Of a stretch of 64,000 nucleotides of DNA, positions 1-8,782 are shown piece after piece. Every line of letters begins with the position of its first letter. The first letter of the stretch is position 1. Where the stretch lies: positions 1,240,001 through 1,304,000 of the forward strand of contig NZ_VOIL01000001.1 in assembly GCF_007994735.1 (NCBI RefSeq), read 5' to 3'. Under the pieces are notes generated by a model. That model worked only from the letters and a program-made list of their open reading frames with translations. It searched no databases and had not been told where the DNA came from. The translations under genes and the position numbers were made by a program. Origin of the DNA: Nesterenkonia populi. Its GTDB lineage: Bacteria > Actinomycetota > Actinomycetes > Actinomycetales > Micrococcaceae.

Positions 1-358
1 GGACGCTGAGGGCCGCAGCTACCTGGCGACCGAGGCGGTCTCCGGCCGCCTGCTCGACGACGCCGGGTTCGAGAACCGCACCCCGGAGGAGTTCCTCGCC
101 GCTGTCGAGCACGGCGAGGACGTCTCGCCTCGGCTGTACCAGGACGCCCTCGAGCTCACCGAGGAGATCAGCCTTCTCAGCTACAACCCGCAGACAGAGA
201 CCCAGCAGTCCACCCGCATCCGAAGCACGGCGGAGGAGAGCGGGGCGGTGACCCGCGAGTTCACCGAGACCCTTCCTGAGGATGCTGCGAGCTTCCAGGA
301 GTGGATGAGCGCCAATATCGACACCATCGAAGAGGCACTGGCGGAGATGGATGACTGA
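1..358 (+). CDS. Metal (zinc) ABC transporter substrate-binding protein, C-terminal part
   Basis: Open from the window edge (codons in phase from base 2) to TGA at 356-358; about 118 C-terminal residues are visible. The end resembles the C-terminal lobe of ZnuA/cluster A-I metal-binding proteins: the stretch SYLATEAVSGRLLDDAGF and the final helix with EWMSANIDTIEEALAEM are typical, and ligands would lie upstream, outside the window. Its stop overlaps the start of the ATPase gene (ATG at 351) by 8 bases, so the two are translationally coupled. Zinc specificity is inferred from the adjacent Zur-type regulator; manganese is the alternative. Confidence 0.8.
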   Translation, partial: DAEGRSYLATEAVSGRLLDDAGFENRTPEEFLAAVEHGEDVSPRLYQDALELTEEISLLSYNPQTETQQSTRIRSTAEESGAVTREFTETLPEDAASFQEWMSANIDTIEEALAEMDD

Positions 359-1181
359 GCAGACCCCCGTAGTGCGCCTGCAGAACGCAGGAGTGACCTT
401 CGGCTCCCGGCCCCTGTGGCAGGAGCTGAACCTGGAGATCCGGCCCGGTGAGTTCCTCGCGGTGCTGGGCCCCAACGGCTCCGGAAAATCCACGTTCCTC
501 AGAGTCCTCCTGGGCCTTCAGCGGCTCACCGCCGGCACAGCCGAGATCCACGGCAGCCCGGCCCGGCGCGGCTCCTCCCGGGTCGGCTACATTCCCCAGC
601 AGCAGGCGCTGCCCCCGGACACCCCGCTGCGAGCCCGAGACCTGGTCGCGCTCGGCATCGACGGTCATCGCTGGGGGCTGCCCTTCCGGGGGCGCCGCAC
701 CCGCGACATCGTCGACTCCCTCATCATGCAGGTGGGCGCCGACGCCTACGCGGACCAGCCGGTGGGGCTGCTCTCCGGCGGCGAGCAGCAGCGCCTGCGG
801 GCCGCCCAGGCGCTTGCCGGGTCCCCGGCTGCGCTGCTCTGCGATGAGCCTCTTGCCTCCCTGGACCTGCACCATCAGCAGGCCATCACCGAGCTGATCC
901 GCCAGCAGGCCGTGGACCGCGGCTCATCCGTGGTCTTCGTGACCCACGAGATCAACCCGGTCATCGAGCACGTGGACCGGGTGCTGTACTTCGCTCGCGG
1001 GCAGCACCGCATCGGCGCCGTGGAGGACGTCATGCGTTCCGAGGTGCTCTCCGATCTCTACGACGCCCCCGTGGACGTCATCGAGCACAAGGGCCGTCTG
1101 GTGGTCATGGCTGAGCATCTCGAAGGCCACCACTGCCGCCCCAGCGCAGAGAACTCCTCAGCAGAAGGATCCGTCCGATGA
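351..1181 (+). CDS. Zinc/metal ABC transporter ATP-binding protein (ZnuC-like)
   Basis: 276-residue ABC ATPase that would energise metal import through the permease encoded next. Walker A GPNGSGKST is at residues 40-48, the signature LSGGEQQR at about 141-148, Walker B ALLCDEP at 161-167 and the H-loop His in FVTHE near 199. Length and motif spacing fit the ZnuC/MntB family. The start ATG (351) lies inside the end of the binding-protein gene and the stop (TGA 1179-1181) overlaps the permease start at 1178, giving a tightly coupled three-gene operon. Metal choice (Zn rather than Mn) rests on the neighbouring Zur-like repressor. Confidence 0.9.
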   Translation: MTEQTPVVRLQNAGVTFGSRPLWQELNLEIRPGEFLAVLGPNGSGKSTFLRVLLGLQRLTAGTAEIHGSPARRGSSRVGYIPQQQALPPDTPLRARDLVALGIDGHRWGLPFRGRRTRDIVDSLIMQVGADAYADQPVGLLSGGEQQRLRAAQALAGSPAALLCDEPLASLDLHHQQAITELIRQQAVDRGSSVVFVTHEINPVIEHVDRVLYFARGQHRIGAVEDVMRSEVLSDLYDAPVDVIEHKGRLVVMAEHLEGHHCRPSAENSSAEGSVR

Positions 1182-2059
1182 GCGCGACGACCGCACCGCA
1201 GGCGCACCTGGCGCTGATTGACGGGTTCCGGGGCGCCTACAGCCTCGAGGGCTACTGGGAGCTCCTCCAGCTGGTTCAGAACTCTGTGATCACCGCGGCG
1301 GTGCTGGGCCTGATGGGCGGCATCATCGGCCTGTTCATCTCTCTGCGGCGTGCCGGACTGGTCGTCCACGGCATCGCAGAGATCAGCTTCGCAGGTGCTG
1401 CTCTGGCCCTGCTGATCGGGATCGACGTCGTCGCCGGCTCTGCGATGGGCGCGGTGGCCGCAGCCACGCTCATCGGCATCCTCAGCATCAAAGAGCGGGA
1501 CGTCAGTGCCGTCACCGCGGTGATCATGCCTTTCGGCATGGGTCTGGGGATCCTCTTCCTGCACCTCTACCAGGGGCGCAGCGCCAACCAGTTCGGCCTG
1601 CTGACCGGACAGATCGTCGGCGTCGACGACATCCAGACCCGCACCCTGGTCACCGGTGCGGTGCTGATCTCCTGCGCGCTGGTCCTCATCTGGCGGCCGC
1701 TGCTCTTCGCCTCCGTGGACCCGGAGCTGGCCGCGGCGCGCGGGGTGCGGATCTCAGCGATGTCCATCGTCTTCATGGTGCTGCTGGGCCTCGCCGTCGC
1801 GATGAGCGTCCAGGTGGTCGGCGCGCTGCTGGTGCTCTCCCTGCTGGTGGTTCCCGCTGCCGCCGCGCTGAAGGTCAGCCGCCGCCCGCTCACCGTCGTG
1901 CTGCTGTCCATGACGTTCGGCGTCGTCAGCGCCGTCGCCGGGATCATGATCGCGATCACCGGAACCATCCCGGTCAGCCCCTACATCACCACCATCAGCT
2001 TCCTGATCTACGTGGTGTGCCTGCTCATCGGTCGCCGTCAGAAGGCTGAACGGCCGTAG
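1178..2059 (+). CDS. Metal ABC transporter permease (ABC-3 family, ZnuB-like)
   Basis: 293-residue polytopic membrane protein of the ABC-3 family (ZnuB/MntC/TroC type), the transmembrane part of the importer. About eight hydrophobic segments are visible, including those starting near residues 36, 65, 90, 160, 190 and 240; the family-typical stretches HGIAEISFAGAALALLIG and VVGALLVLSLLVVPAAAA are present. ATGA overlap with the ATPase gene. It ends 7 bases before the stop codon of the convergent regulator gene, so transcription termination between them must be compact; no hairpin was seen in that gap. Confidence 0.9.
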   Translation: MSATTAPQAHLALIDGFRGAYSLEGYWELLQLVQNSVITAAVLGLMGGIIGLFISLRRAGLVVHGIAEISFAGAALALLIGIDVVAGSAMGAVAAATLIGILSIKERDVSAVTAVIMPFGMGLGILFLHLYQGRSANQFGLLTGQIVGVDDIQTRTLVTGAVLISCALVLIWRPLLFASVDPELAAARGVRISAMSIVFMVLLGLAVAMSVQVVGALLVLSLLVVPAAAALKVSRRPLTVVLLSMTFGVVSAVAGIMIAITGTIPVSPYITTISFLIYVVCLLIGRRQKAERP

Positions 2060-2066
2060 GCCCCTG

Positions 2067-2513
2067 CTAAGCCTCTTCCGGCTTCATCTTCGGGGTCTGC
2101 TCCTTGCCTGAGCACTTCTGGCAGAGGCCGAAAATCTCCAGAGTGTGCTGCAGGTCGCTGAAGCCGTGCTCGGCGGCGAGCTCAGTGGCCCAGGACTCGA
2201 CGTCGGGGGCCTCGAACTCCACGGTGACGCCGCAGCGGCGGCACACCAGGTGGTGATGGTGGTCCTCCCGCTCGCAGAGACGAAAGATCGCCTCGCCGTC
2301 GTCTGGCCGCAGCACGTCCACGGTCCCCTCGTCCTGGTGGGCCTGCAGGACCCGGTAGACCGTGGCAAGGGAGACCTTCTCGCCCCGGTCGGTCAGGATG
2401 CGGTGCAGGTCCTGGGCGGAGACGAAGTCCTCCAGGGAGTTCAGCGCAGCCCAGACCGCCCGCTTCTGGCGGGTGGAACGGCCCTTGGTGGGGGGAGGCG
2501 GGGTCTCACTCAT
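2067..2513 (-). CDS. zur: Fur-family transcriptional regulator, probably zinc uptake regulator Zur
   Basis: 148-residue Fur/Zur/PerR family repressor. The N-terminal winged helix contains the family pattern SLATVYRVLQ (residues 48-57); the histidine-rich segment DHHHHLVCRRC is at about 84-94, and the structural zinc pairs CxxC are at Cys91/Cys94 and Cys131/Cys134. Convergent with the ZnuABC-like operon, which it presumably represses when zinc is plentiful; this context favours Zur over Fur. The minus-strand start at 2513 is preceded by a TACTCT hexamer (2523-2528) with only 9 bases to the ATG, suggesting a near-leaderless transcript. Confidence 0.85.
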   Translation of the reverse strand: MSETPPPPTKGRSTRQKRAVWAALNSLEDFVSAQDLHRILTDRGEKVSLATVYRVLQAHQDEGTVDVLRPDDGEAIFRLCEREDHHHHLVCRRCGVTVEFEAPDVESWATELAAEHGFSDLQHTLEIFGLCQKCSGKEQTPKMKPEEA

Positions 2514-2568
2514 GGTGCCAAAAGAGTAACAGTGCTCATCAGCTGGCCGTCCTGCGACGACGCCCGAT

Positions 2569-2574
2569 TAGGGT
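2569..2574 (+). promoter_or_regulatory. Leaderless-type -10 box of the HIT gene
   Basis: TAGGGT followed by exactly 6 bases and then the ATG at 2581, so transcription should begin at or next to the start codon. No Shine-Dalgarno sequence can fit. Same arrangement as several other genes in the window. Confidence 0.55.
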
Positions 2575-2580
2575 GGTGGC

Positions 2581-3006
2581 ATGGCGACTGTTTTCAGCAG
2601 AATCATCGACGGTGAGATCCCGGGCCGGTTCATCTGGTCCGACGAGACCTGCGTGGGCTTCCTGTCCATCAGCCCGCTGGCCTACGGGCACACCTTGGTG
2701 GTGCCCCGCCAGGAGGTGGACCGGTGGACCGACGCCGAGGAGGAGCTGGTCGCGCACCTGACCAGAACGGCGCACCGGATCGGCGCGGCCCAGGTGGAGG
2801 CGTTCGGCTCAGAGCGGGCGGGACTGGCGGTGGTCGGCTTCGAGATTCCGCACCTGCACCTGCACGTGTGGCCCTCGAACTCCATGGCGGACCACAGCTT
2901 CGCCAACGCCATCGACAGTCCTGACGAGGCCAAGATGGACGAGGCCGCTGAGACTCTCCGCGCCGCCCTGCGCGAGCGAGGCCACGGGGAGAGCGTCCCG
3001 GACTGA
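2581..3006 (+). CDS. HIT family protein (histidine triad nucleotide-binding/hydrolase)
   Basis: 141-residue small cytosolic protein with the histidine-triad signature HLHLHVWP; the three His are residues 91, 93 and 95. The N-terminal part FSRIIDGEIPGRFIW and GHTLVVPR are typical of the HINT branch, which hydrolyses nucleoside phosphoramidates or other AMP adducts. The true substrate cannot be told from sequence. Monocistronic, between the minus-strand zur and the convergent hrpA gene (12 bases separate the stop codons). Start ATG 2581 fits the leaderless promoter at 2569-2574. Confidence 0.9.
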   Translation: MATVFSRIIDGEIPGRFIWSDETCVGFLSISPLAYGHTLVVPRQEVDRWTDAEEELVAHLTRTAHRIGAAQVEAFGSERAGLAVVGFEIPHLHLHVWPSNSMADHSFANAIDSPDEAKMDEAAETLRAALRERGHGESVPD

Positions 3007-3018
3007 TCCGGCCGCGGC

Positions 3019-6000
3019 CTACCGGCGGTTCTGCTTGATGGCTTTGCGGATGCGTTTGGCGCTGACGGTCTGAGCGGTGCCGAGCTGCTGGGCGAAGAGG
3101 TTCACCCGCAGCTCCTCGATCATCCATTTCACTGCGGCCAGCCCCGCCGGGACCGGAAGCTGTGCTGGGACCGCCTCCACGGCGTCGTCGTGCTCGTCCT
3201 CGAGCTCCTGGACCGCCTGCATGTCCGTGGTGTCCTTGGCCACGGAGGCTCCCTGCTCAAGCCGGTCCAGGCGGACCTGAATGCCCTTGAGGTACCGGGG
3301 CATGTGCTGCATCTGCGCATAGCCGGTGGACGTGATGAATCCTCGGTGCACCAGGTTGTCGATCTGGGCGCGCATATCGCTGACCTGCGGCTTCAGCGCC
3401 TTTGACTTCACCGAACCCAGCCGTGCCCGGATCTCGGTGTTGAGGGTGAGCGCCTGGGCGACGACGTCGGTCAGCTTCAGCACCGCCTCGATCAGCTCAG
3501 CGCGGGCGTGGCGGGAGATCCTCTCGAACTCCTCAGCAGTGAACGGCAGCTCATCGGCTGCGTCGCCGGAGCCGGGCACCAGGTGGCCCAGAACCGCTGC
3601 GGTGCACTCGGCGACCAGATCCTCTATCTCGCCGAACTGTCCGAAAGCCAGCCGCTCCCGGTTGGACAGATGATCCACCACGTAGCGCTGCGGGGAGGGG
3701 AGCACGTGCCGCAGCAGGGCGACGATCCCTGCCCGGTGGGTCCGCGCCTGCGCAGCCTCAGAGTCCTGCACGGTCAGCCGCACGCCGTCCTCATCGCGTG
3801 ACAGGGCCGGATAGCCGGTGATCTGGTGCCCGTTGACCGTGGAGGTGACGGTCCGGGGGATGGTTCCGAACGTCCAGGACTTCTGGTTCCGCGCCTTGGT
3901 GTCGACCCCGCCAGACGCTGCCTGGGCGTCCTTCGTCGCGTCTCCGGGGGTTTTGAGTCCTGACTGTGGTGGCAGCTTCCTGCTCAGCCGGCCGGGTGAA
4001 GGCTCACCTGCCTCCGAGCTGCCGGTCACCGAGGCGCCGATCGCTTCGCGGTTCTCTGCGCTGAACCGGATCTGCAGCTCCTCCAGGTCGGCGGAGCTGT
4101 CCAGGGTGCGGCCCTTGCCCGAGACGACGGCGAAGGTGAACCGCAGCTCCTCCGGCAGGGCGCCCAGCTCAAGGTCTCCAGGGTCGACGACGACGCCCTT
4201 GAGCTGCCGCAGGACCCGCGCCAGGGCGGGAGCAAAAGGATCGGCGGCGACGGAGTGCTCGGCCTCCAGGCGCTCGCGGGCCTGCCGGGCGACGTCGGGG
4301 GCGGGGACGAAGTTCCTCCGCAGCTGCTTGGGCATGGAACGGATCAGCGCGGTGATCATCTCGGTGCGTCGGCCGGGAATGAACCAGTGGAACCGGTGCG
4401 GCTCCAGCTGGTTGAGGAACAGCACCGGCACCTTCACCGTGATCCCGGCTTCGTAGGCGTAGATGAGCTCCAGGGCGAGGCCGTCATGGTCGAAGTGGGT
4501 GGGGAAGGCGTCGAGGTCGACCTGCTCGGCCTCCGGCTTGTAGAGCACGGTCTCCGGCAGGTCGAGCAGCTCGGGGATCTCGTGCCGCGCCTTCTTCCAC
4601 CAGGCGTCGAAGGCGCGCTGCCCGGTCACGGAGCGCGGCAGGCGGGAGTCGAAGAAGGTGAGGAGCTCGTGATCGGCGGCGCGCAGGTCCCGCCGGCCGG
4701 TGCGGTCCTCAAGCTCTGCGACCTCCTGGAAGCGTGCCCGGTTGCGCTTGTCGAAGGGGTGCCGGGTATTCCAGTCGCCGTCGATGAGCGCCTTGCGGAT
4801 GAACTCCTCGCGGGCGTGCTCCGGGTCCACCTTCGCGTACAGCACGGTGCGGTCAGCGATGATCGGCACCCCGAAGAGGGTGGCCCGTTCGGCGGCGACG
4901 ACGGCGCCGCGCTTGGAGGACCACACCGGGTCCGAGTAGGAGCGTTTCACCAGGTGCGCGCCGAGCTCCTCCGCCCAGGCGGGATCGATCTTCGCGGCGG
5001 TGCGCGCCCAGAGCCGGGAAGTCTCCACGAGCTCGGCGGCCATGATCAGGTCGTGGTTCTTCTTAAAGAGCCCTGACCCTGGGAAGACGGCGAACCGGGT
5101 GCCCCGGGCGCCTTGGTAGTCGCGGGTCCGCGGGGCGTAGAGCCCGATGTTGGAGAGCAGCCCGGCCAGCAGCGACTGGTGCACGCCGTCGTGCGCGGAG
5201 ACGTGGTCGATCTCGTCGCGGATTCGGACTCGCTGCTTGGAGAGTCTGGCCTGCTGTGCGATCTCGCCCAGCTGGGTGACGAGGTCCTGCCATTCGCGGA
5301 TGCGCAGCCAGTTCAGATGCTCGCGCCTGCAGAGCCGTCGGAACGCGGAGGAGGAGAGCTCCTGCTGCTGCTCGCGGATGTAGCGCCAGAGGTTCAGCAG
5401 CGCGGAGAAGTCGGACTTGTCGTCGGCGAACCGGCGGTGCAGCTCATCCGCCCGGTCGCGCTCCGCCTCGGGTCGCTCACGCACGTCCTGGATGGACAGC
5501 CCCGCCACCAGCACGGTGACCTCGGTGAGGCAGCCGCGGCCAGAGGCCTCCACCATCATCCGTCCCAGCCGCGGATCCACCGGCAGCTGCGCCAATTGCC
5601 GGCCGACGCGGGTGACCTGGCTGCGGCTGCCCTGGGCGCGGGCCTCCAGCGCACCCAGTTCGGTGAGGAGCCGGACAGCGTCGGTGACAGCCTTGGAATC
5701 GGGCTTCTCGACGAAGGGGAAGTCCAGCAGATCATCAGGGGTGCGCGTGATGCCCATGGAAGACATCTGCAGCAGCACTGAGGCCAGGGAGGTCCGAAGG
5801 ATCTCCGGGTCGGTGAACTCCGGCCGGGACTCGAAGTCCTCCTCTGAGTAGAGACGGATGCAGATGCCGGGGCTGGTGCGCCCGGCACGTCCGGCCCGCT
5901 GGTTGGCACTGGCCTGGCTGATCGGCTCAATCGGCAGCCGCTGCACCTTGGAGCGGGTGGAGTACCGGGAGATGCGGGCGGTGCCGGTGTCGATCACGTA

Positions 6001-6996
6001 TTTGATCCCGGGCACGGTCAGCGAGGTCTCGGCGACGTTGGTGGCGAGCACAATGCGGCGCCTGCCGCCTGGGTTGAACACCCGCCGCTGCTCGGCCAGG
6101 GAGAGGCGGCCGAACAGCGGCAGGACTTCGGTCTCGCTGAGCCGCCGATGGCTGCTCACTGTGGATTCCAGCGCATCAGCGGCGTCGCGGATCTCGCGCT
6201 CGCCGGGCAGGAACACCAGGATGTCGCCGTGCTCCTCCTCGGAGAGTTCGACGACAGCGGCGCTCAGCGCCTCGAGGGGGTCCCGGTCCTGGTCCCGGGA
6301 GGCTGAGGCGGAGCCGCCGTTCTCAGCGTCGGCGTCGAGATCGTTCAGCGGCCGGTAGCGGATCTCCACGGGGTAGGTGCGCCCGGAGACTTCAATGATG
6401 GGCGCAGGGGTGAGCTCTCCGGCGTCGTCGGTGCTCCCGAAGTGCTCGGCGAAGCGCTCCGGGTCGATGGTCGCCGAGGTGACGATCACCTTCAGGTCCG
6501 GTCGCTCCGGGAGGATGCGGCGCAGGTATCCGAGAATGACGTCGATGTTCAGCGAACGTTCGTGGGCCTCATCGATGATGATGGCGGAGTATTTCCGCAG
6601 CTGCGGGTCACGCTGGATCTCGGCGAGGAGGATGCCGTCGGTCATCAGCTTCACGTCGGTGCCCTCGGAGACCTCAGATGTGAAGCGGACCTGGTAGCCC
6701 ACGCTCTCGCCGATGCTGGTGCCCAGCTCCTCGGCCAGGCGCTCAGCCACCGACCGAGCGGCGATACGACGCGGCTGGGTGTGCCCGATCAGCCCCTGCC
6801 GGTGCAGGCCCAGCTCCAGCAGCATCTTGGGCAGCTGGGTGGTCTTGCCGGAGCCGGTCTCTCCGGCGACGATGACCACCTGATGCTCCTGCAGGGCAGA
6901 GAGGATGTGGTCGCGCTCGCCGGTGACGGGCAGGTGCTCGGGGTAGTTGAGCTGCTTGAGCTGGTAGCTCTCCCGCGCGCGTCTGTCCGTAGCCAT
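3019..6996 (-). CDS. hrpA: ATP-dependent RNA helicase HrpA (DEAH box)
   Basis: 1325-residue DEAH-box helicase of the large HrpA type, acting on RNA (in other bacteria linked to mRNA processing and rescue of stalled ribosomes). Walker A GETGSGKTT at residues 45-53, DEAH at 142-145 (IIIDEAHERS), motif III SAT and motif VI QRAGRAGR are visible, followed by the helicase-associated, OB-fold and C-terminal DUF3418 regions; full length for the family. I chose ATG 6996 because the reading frame continues 56 codons upstream only by running antisense through the tRNA-Leu gene, and because a TACCCT hexamer (7006-7011) lies 9 bases before this ATG. Confidence 0.93.
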   Translation of the reverse strand: MATDRRARESYQLKQLNYPEHLPVTGERDHILSALQEHQVVIVAGETGSGKTTQLPKMLLELGLHRQGLIGHTQPRRIAARSVAERLAEELGTSIGESVGYQVRFTSEVSEGTDVKLMTDGILLAEIQRDPQLRKYSAIIIDEAHERSLNIDVILGYLRRILPERPDLKVIVTSATIDPERFAEHFGSTDDAGELTPAPIIEVSGRTYPVEIRYRPLNDLDADAENGGSASASRDQDRDPLEALSAAVVELSEEEHGDILVFLPGEREIRDAADALESTVSSHRRLSETEVLPLFGRLSLAEQRRVFNPGGRRRIVLATNVAETSLTVPGIKYVIDTGTARISRYSTRSKVQRLPIEPISQASANQRAGRAGRTSPGICIRLYSEEDFESRPEFTDPEILRTSLASVLLQMSSMGITRTPDDLLDFPFVEKPDSKAVTDAVRLLTELGALEARAQGSRSQVTRVGRQLAQLPVDPRLGRMMVEASGRGCLTEVTVLVAGLSIQDVRERPEAERDRADELHRRFADDKSDFSALLNLWRYIREQQQELSSSAFRRLCRREHLNWLRIREWQDLVTQLGEIAQQARLSKQRVRIRDEIDHVSAHDGVHQSLLAGLLSNIGLYAPRTRDYQGARGTRFAVFPGSGLFKKNHDLIMAAELVETSRLWARTAAKIDPAWAEELGAHLVKRSYSDPVWSSKRGAVVAAERATLFGVPIIADRTVLYAKVDPEHAREEFIRKALIDGDWNTRHPFDKRNRARFQEVAELEDRTGRRDLRAADHELLTFFDSRLPRSVTGQRAFDAWWKKARHEIPELLDLPETVLYKPEAEQVDLDAFPTHFDHDGLALELIYAYEAGITVKVPVLFLNQLEPHRFHWFIPGRRTEMITALIRSMPKQLRRNFVPAPDVARQARERLEAEHSVAADPFAPALARVLRQLKGVVVDPGDLELGALPEELRFTFAVVSGKGRTLDSSADLEELQIRFSAENREAIGASVTGSSEAGEPSPGRLSRKLPPQSGLKTPGDATKDAQAASGGVDTKARNQKSWTFGTIPRTVTSTVNGHQITGYPALSRDEDGVRLTVQDSEAAQARTHRAGIVALLRHVLPSPQRYVVDHLSNRERLAFGQFGEIEDLVAECTAAVLGHLVPGSGDAADELPFTAEEFERISRHARAELIEAVLKLTDVVAQALTLNTEIRARLGSVKSKALKPQVSDMRAQIDNLVHRGFITSTGYAQMQHMPRYLKGIQVRLDRLEQGASVAKDTTDMQAVQELEDEHDDAVEAVPAQLPVPAGLAAVKWMIEELRVNLFAQQLGTAQTVSAKRIRKAIKQNRR

Positions 6997-7111
6997 GGCT
7001 CCAAAAGGGTATCGGACGGGTGGCGACGCTTCCCGATTAGGCAGTTGCAAAGGTTCTGGGTTAAGCTTGATCTCGCTGTTTTCAGCGATTTGCAGTTCCT
7101 TCGGGAACAGC

Positions 7112-7195
7112 GCGCGAGTGGCGGAATAGGTAGACGCGCTGGCTTCAGGTGCCAGTGCCTTCACGGGCGTGGGGGTTCAAGTCCCCCCTCGCGCA
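7112..7195 (+). tRNA. tRNA-Leu (anticodon CAG)
   Basis: 84-nt class II tRNA. Acceptor stem pairs GCGCGAG (7112-7118) with CTCGCGC (7188-7194) and the discriminator is A7195. The anticodon stem CTGGC/GCCAG closes a 7-nt loop with CAG at 7146-7148; a long variable arm follows, and the T arm shows GGGGGTTCAAGTCCCCC. CCA is not encoded. A strong terminator follows at 7213-7254. Confidence 0.95.
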
Positions 7196-7212
7196 CAGCG
7201 CTGAAGCAGCAG

Positions 7213-7254
7213 AAAGCCCCAGTTCGGCCCCGGCTGATCTGGGGCTTTTTCTTT
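7213..7254 (+). terminator. Rho-independent terminator after tRNA-Leu
   Basis: Stem AAAGCCCCAG (7213-7222) pairs with CTGGGGCTTT (7239-7248), 16-nt loop, followed by a T run (TTTTTCTTT). Ends the tRNA transcript before the xylanase promoter. Confidence 0.9.
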
Positions 7255-7275
7255 GCCCTGCGGAAAATGTGATCC

Positions 7276-7304
7276 TTGACACACATTTGGGTCGCAAATA
7301 GTAT
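7276..7304 (+). promoter_or_regulatory. Promoter of the GH10 gene with an inverted repeat in the spacer
   Basis: Consensus -35 TTGACA (7276-7281), 17-bp spacer, -10-like TAGTAT (7299-7304). The spacer holds the inverted repeat ATTTG-N5-CAAAT (7285-7299), placed where a repressor would block RNA polymerase; an operator role is inference. The predicted transcript has a leader of about 95 nt before the ATG at 7405. Confidence 0.6.
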
Positions 7305-7404
7305 TTCGGGAGGACAAAGTGGTCTGAGTCATGAACCTGCTGGTGCGGTCGGCGTGGGCCGTCTGCGTCCGCTTCAGATGACCCGTCGAACGAGGAGGTT
7401 CCTT

Positions 7405-8754
7405 ATGTCATCTCTGAGCACCCGACTGACCGCAGCCCTGGGCGTCACCGCCCTGCTGCTCACCGCTTGCGGCGAAGCCGAGAACGGTGAGCCCGACGAC
7501 GTGGAGGCTGAGCCGGCAGAGACGGCGGAGGCCGCCGGCGCGGGGGATGGCCAGGCCGGGGACGACGAGGCTGAAGCTTCCCAGTGCCAGTTCGCTCCCG
7601 AGGAGCAGACGGAGCATGTCTACGATGAGGACTCCTTGGGCTACTGGGCCCAGCATGCCGACTTGCAGATCGGCAACGTGGCAGCTGGTGGTGGGCACCA
7701 CGAGGATGAGGACTATCCGGACCCGTTCCCGGACGACCCGGACTACCGGGACCGGCTAGCTGCCGAGTTCACTTCCATCACCCATGAGAACTACCTGAAG
7801 GGGGAGTTCATCCACCCGGAGGAGCGGGACGAGTTCCACTTTGAGGAGGCTGACGCGGTCGTCGAATTCGCGCAGGAGCACGGTATGGATGTGCGTGGCC
7901 ATGCCTTGTTCTGGCATTCCCAGAACCCGGAATGGCTCGAGGAGGGCGTGGAGAACGGCGAGTATGCCGAGGACGAGCTGCGGGATCTCCTCGAGGAGCA
8001 TGTGCGCACCGTCGTCGACCGCTATGCCGGTTGCATCCAGCAGTGGGACGTGGCCAATGAGATCTTCGACGACGAAGAGGAGCCTCAGCTGCGTGACGGC
8101 TCCTACGAGGACTCCGGCAACCTGTGGATCCGCGAGCTCGGCCCGGAGATCCTGGACGATGTCTTTCAATGGGCGCATGAGGAGGACCCGGACGCCCTTC
8201 TGTTCTACAACGACTACTCGGTCGATGGTGAGAACGCGAAGTCTGACGCCTACTACGAGCTGATCCAGGAGCAGCTGGAGCGCGATGTGCCGGTCCATGG
8301 CTTCGGCGCCCAGACTCATCTGTCCATGGAGTACGGATTCGATGATTCCTACCAGGAGAACCTGCAGCGGTTCGAGGACCTCGGCCTGGAGACCGCGGTA
8401 ACCGAGATCGACGTCCGCGGCATGGTCGAAGATGACGGCACCATGTCCCACGAGGACACCGAGGGCGCCCTGCAGCGGTACGAGCATGTGCTGCAGGCCT
8501 GCCTGGATCTGGAATCCTGCAGCTCCTTCACTATCTGGGGCACCCTGGATGAGCACAGCTGGATCCCTGGCACCTTCGAGGGTGAGGGCGACGCCGCCCT
8601 CTACCGCCTCGGGGAGGACGGGGAGTGGGAGCGCAAGCCTCAGTACTGCGTCCTGCAGCGAACCCTGGTGGTCGAGGCCGAGGGTGAGGAGTTCTGGGAG
8701 GGCGAGGGCACCTTCGATGAGTGCCGCGGCCTTCTGGAGGACTACGACGTCTGA
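7405..8754 (+). CDS. Lipoprotein endo-1,4-beta-xylanase, glycoside hydrolase family 10
   Basis: 449-residue exported enzyme predicted to cleave internal beta-1,4 bonds of xylan. The signal peptide ends in the lipobox LLTAC, so it is probably lipid-anchored outside the cell. GH10 landmarks in order: HALFWHSQNPEW, the acid/base Glu in WDVANE (E219), FYNDYS, the nucleophile Glu in TEIDVR (E334) and the late WGTLDEHSW. A very acidic linker follows the lipid-anchor Cys and the whole protein is acidic, as in salt-adapted secreted proteins. Start chosen at ATG 7405 because GAGGAGG (7392-7398) precedes it; the in-frame TTG at 7276 is the -35 box itself. No sugar transporter or other glycosidase is adjacent. 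Confidence 0.9.
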   Translation: MSSLSTRLTAALGVTALLLTACGEAENGEPDDVEAEPAETAEAAGAGDGQAGDDEAEASQCQFAPEEQTEHVYDEDSLGYWAQHADLQIGNVAAGGGHHEDEDYPDPFPDDPDYRDRLAAEFTSITHENYLKGEFIHPEERDEFHFEEADAVVEFAQEHGMDVRGHALFWHSQNPEWLEEGVENGEYAEDELRDLLEEHVRTVVDRYAGCIQQWDVANEIFDDEEEPQLRDGSYEDSGNLWIRELGPEILDDVFQWAHEEDPDALLFYNDYSVDGENAKSDAYYELIQEQLERDVPVHGFGAQTHLSMEYGFDDSYQENLQRFEDLGLETAVTEIDVRGMVEDDGTMSHEDTEGALQRYEHVLQACLDLESCSSFTIWGTLDEHSWIPGTFEGEGDAALYRLGEDGEWERKPQYCVLQRTLVVEAEGEEFWEGEGTFDECRGLLEDYDV

Positions 8755-8782
8755 TCTTCGTCAGTGTCGTGAACTCCATCGT

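Noticed and set aside
2514-2580. Zur operator between zur and the HIT gene
   Set aside because: No recognisable AT-rich Zur palindrome in the 67-base gap.
7074-7108. Small hairpins (CGCTG/CAGCG and GTTCC/GGAAC) before tRNA-Leu
   Set aside because: Short stems expected by chance at this base composition; no sign of function.
6997-7164. N-terminal extension of HrpA by 56 residues
   Set aside because: The extra codons run antisense through the tRNA-Leu gene and show no helicase similarity; ATG 6996 gives a normal N-terminus.
7112-7195. tRNA-Leu as integration site of a mobile element carrying the xylanase
   Set aside because: No duplicate of the tRNA 3' end and no integrase or transposase is visible downstream.
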